DNA from: Rubrivivax sp.
GTDB taxonomy: Bacteria > Pseudomonadota > Gammaproteobacteria > Burkholderiales > Burkholderiaceae_C
Length of the DNA: 64,000 nucleotides
NCBI GenBank assembly: GCA_027484825.1
Contig: JAIXSE010000011.1
Location: 1 to 64,000, forward strand
Direction: 5' to 3'
This document shows positions 63,497 through 64,000 of this stretch, in pieces. The notes beneath the pieces are model-generated. The model was not told where the DNA came from. It did not search any database and saw only the letters and a program-made list of their open reading frames with translations. Position 1 is the stretch's first letter, and every line of letters begins with the position of its first letter. The position numbers and the translations under genes are program-made.

Positions 63497-63523
63497 TGTT
63501 CGGCGACAGGGCTCCGACCTTTA
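63497..63523 (-). promoter_or_regulatory. Sigma-28 (FliA) promoter of flhB
   Basis: On the minus strand, TAAAGGTC (63516–63523), 11 bases, GCCGAACA (63497–63504). It matches TAAAGTTT-N11-GCCGATAA at 12 of 16 positions with exact spacing. It lies about 43 bases before the flhB ATG. Confidence 0.7.
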
Positions 63524-63600
63524 GCCGGATAAAGGGGGGAAAGCGACTGCTCTTTTGCGCCGCTCCAGCCCACCACCGCGCGCAAGCCAAATCGTACGCA

Positions 63601-63633
63601 CCAAAGAAAACAGGAGATCCGAAGATCTCCTGT
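63601..63633 (-). terminator. Rho-independent terminator after cheZ
   Basis: On the minus strand ACAGGAGATC and GATCTCCTGT form a 10-bp stem around a TTCG tetraloop (63610–63633). It is followed by a T-rich tract (TTTTCTTTGG, 63601–63610). It lies between cheZ and flhB and would end the cheZ transcript, so flhB needs its own promoter. Confidence 0.85.
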
Positions 63634-63716
63634 GGCAGGGGCTGAACGCAGTCAGCGGGTCTAGAAGGGCGAGACCGCCCGAGGCAGGCGCGTTGCGAAC
63701 AGCGAGTGTTGCGGGA

Positions 63717-63817
63717 GGGGCATGAGCCCGGGGGGTATTGACGTAAGTCAAGGAAGGAATGGCTCGCGAAGCGAGACAGGAGGGACATGGAGTCAATACC
63801 CCCCGGGCTCATGCCCC
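63717..63817. repeat. Inverted-repeat element, copy 2 (26-bp arms around a 49-nt core)
   Basis: Arms 63717–63742 and 63792–63817 are perfect reverse complements. The 49-base core (63743–63791) contains a CTCGC-GAA-GCGAG hairpin and ends GACATGGA. About 38 of 49 core bases match copy 1 at 7821–7869, and the hairpin stem differs there by compensating changes. The core hairpin is thus conserved in shape, not sequence. The arms share AGCCCGGGG with copy 1 but otherwise differ. Confidence 0.85.
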
Positions 63818-63932
63818 GGCTGGCGCTGCTCTCAACAGTCCCAGCCCCCTCCCGCAAACCTCGCCCTCAGAGCCGGCACCGAAACACCGCCCTGCACACC
63901 CCCGACGGCGAACGACCGCCCCCCGCGTGGGA

Positions 63933-64000
63933 TCAGAACCCGAGCGACGCCAGCAAATCGTCCACTTCCGACTGATTGCTGACCACGTCCGTGCGCCCTT
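63933..64000 (-). CDS. cheZ: CheZ, C-terminal end (partial)
   Basis: Only the last 21 codons and the stop are in the window. They read GRTDVVSNQSEVDDLLASLG followed by Phe and stop. This matches the conserved CheZ tail, whose DDLLxSLGF helix binds CheY-P so that CheZ can dephosphorylate it. The place upstream of flhB fits the usual cheY-cheZ-flhB order. Partial, open at the right edge. Confidence 0.85.
   Translation of the reverse strand, partial: GRTDVVSNQSEVDDLLASLGF

Larger units (their letters stand above)
63455..63932. other. 478-base gene-free gap between cheZ and flhB
   Basis: It contains, from left to right, a sigma-28 promoter for flhB (63497–63523), a terminator for the cheZ transcript (63601–63633), and a long inverted-repeat element (63717–63817). 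A CCCCTCCCGCAA (63846–63857) is the reverse complement of 63709–63720. No gene is supported. Confidence 0.7.

Overview
The window is a GC-rich chromosome segment from a beta-proteobacterium. The best fit is the Burkholderiales, in the Roseateles/Mitsuaria/Rubrivivax/Leptothrix neighbourhood. This rests on the metG–DUF3460–scpA order, minCDE, DUF1841, and a polar-flagellum layout of flgN-flgM-flgA divergent from flgBCDEFGHIJKL plus cheZ-flhB-flhA-flhF-flhG-fliA. The genus is inference.

Layout. 1–2385: a short direct-repeat cluster, then minE, minD and minC on the minus strand. 2386–3093: a gene-free stretch with three DnaA-box-like 9-mers. 3094–7551: an SBF-like transporter, metG, a DUF3460 protein and scpA. 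7552–13920: a large inverted-repeat element, a LuxR-type response regulator, a MaoC-like hydratase, an orphan ParA-like ATPase, a KefF/KefC-like pair, DUF1841, and two small overlapping genes of unknown function. 14149–27353: flagellar rod, hook and filament-junction genes, with a visible sigma-28 promoter in front of flgM. 27367–39256: a signalling block (HDOD protein, multi-PAS HisKA_2 kinase, ANTAR response regulator, membrane histidine kinase, Hpt protein, REC-PAS-GGDEF-EAL protein, GGDEF protein). 39339–48585: four tandem paralogous genes of about 714–813 codons, the standout of the window. 48626–53825: metallophosphoesterase, lipid kinase, FMN-binding stress protein, outer-membrane/periplasmic proteins and a chalcone-isomerase-like protein. 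53952–64000: a DUF445 protein, a soluble chemoreceptor, fliA, a degenerate flhG, flhF, flhA, flhB and the 3' end of cheZ.

The four-gene array looks like an undescribed effector family. Each protein ends in a domain of about 130–150 residues holding, in order, a strand ending in His-Tyr and then, exactly 18 residues later, a DGDC-FY motif. That is the OTU cysteine-protease signature with the His strand moved in front of the Cys helix, i.e. a circular permutation. Paralogue 2 has lost both the His and the Cys, which argues that these two residues work together. Genes 1, 2 and 3 are each preceded, 29–30 nt before the start codon, by CGAAC(A/G)-N15-CCACT(G/C)A, a close match to the HrpL-type hrp box (GGAACC-N15/16-CCACNNA). 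Gene 4 follows gene 3 by one base. The simplest reading is a set of type III secreted, deubiquitinase-like effectors under an HrpL-like ECF sigma factor. No secretion apparatus lies in the window, so secretion is inference.

A second unusual feature is a pair of intergenic elements (7793–7897 and 63717–63817). They share a 49-nt core with a covarying hairpin, flanked by long self-complementary arms whose sequence differs between copies.
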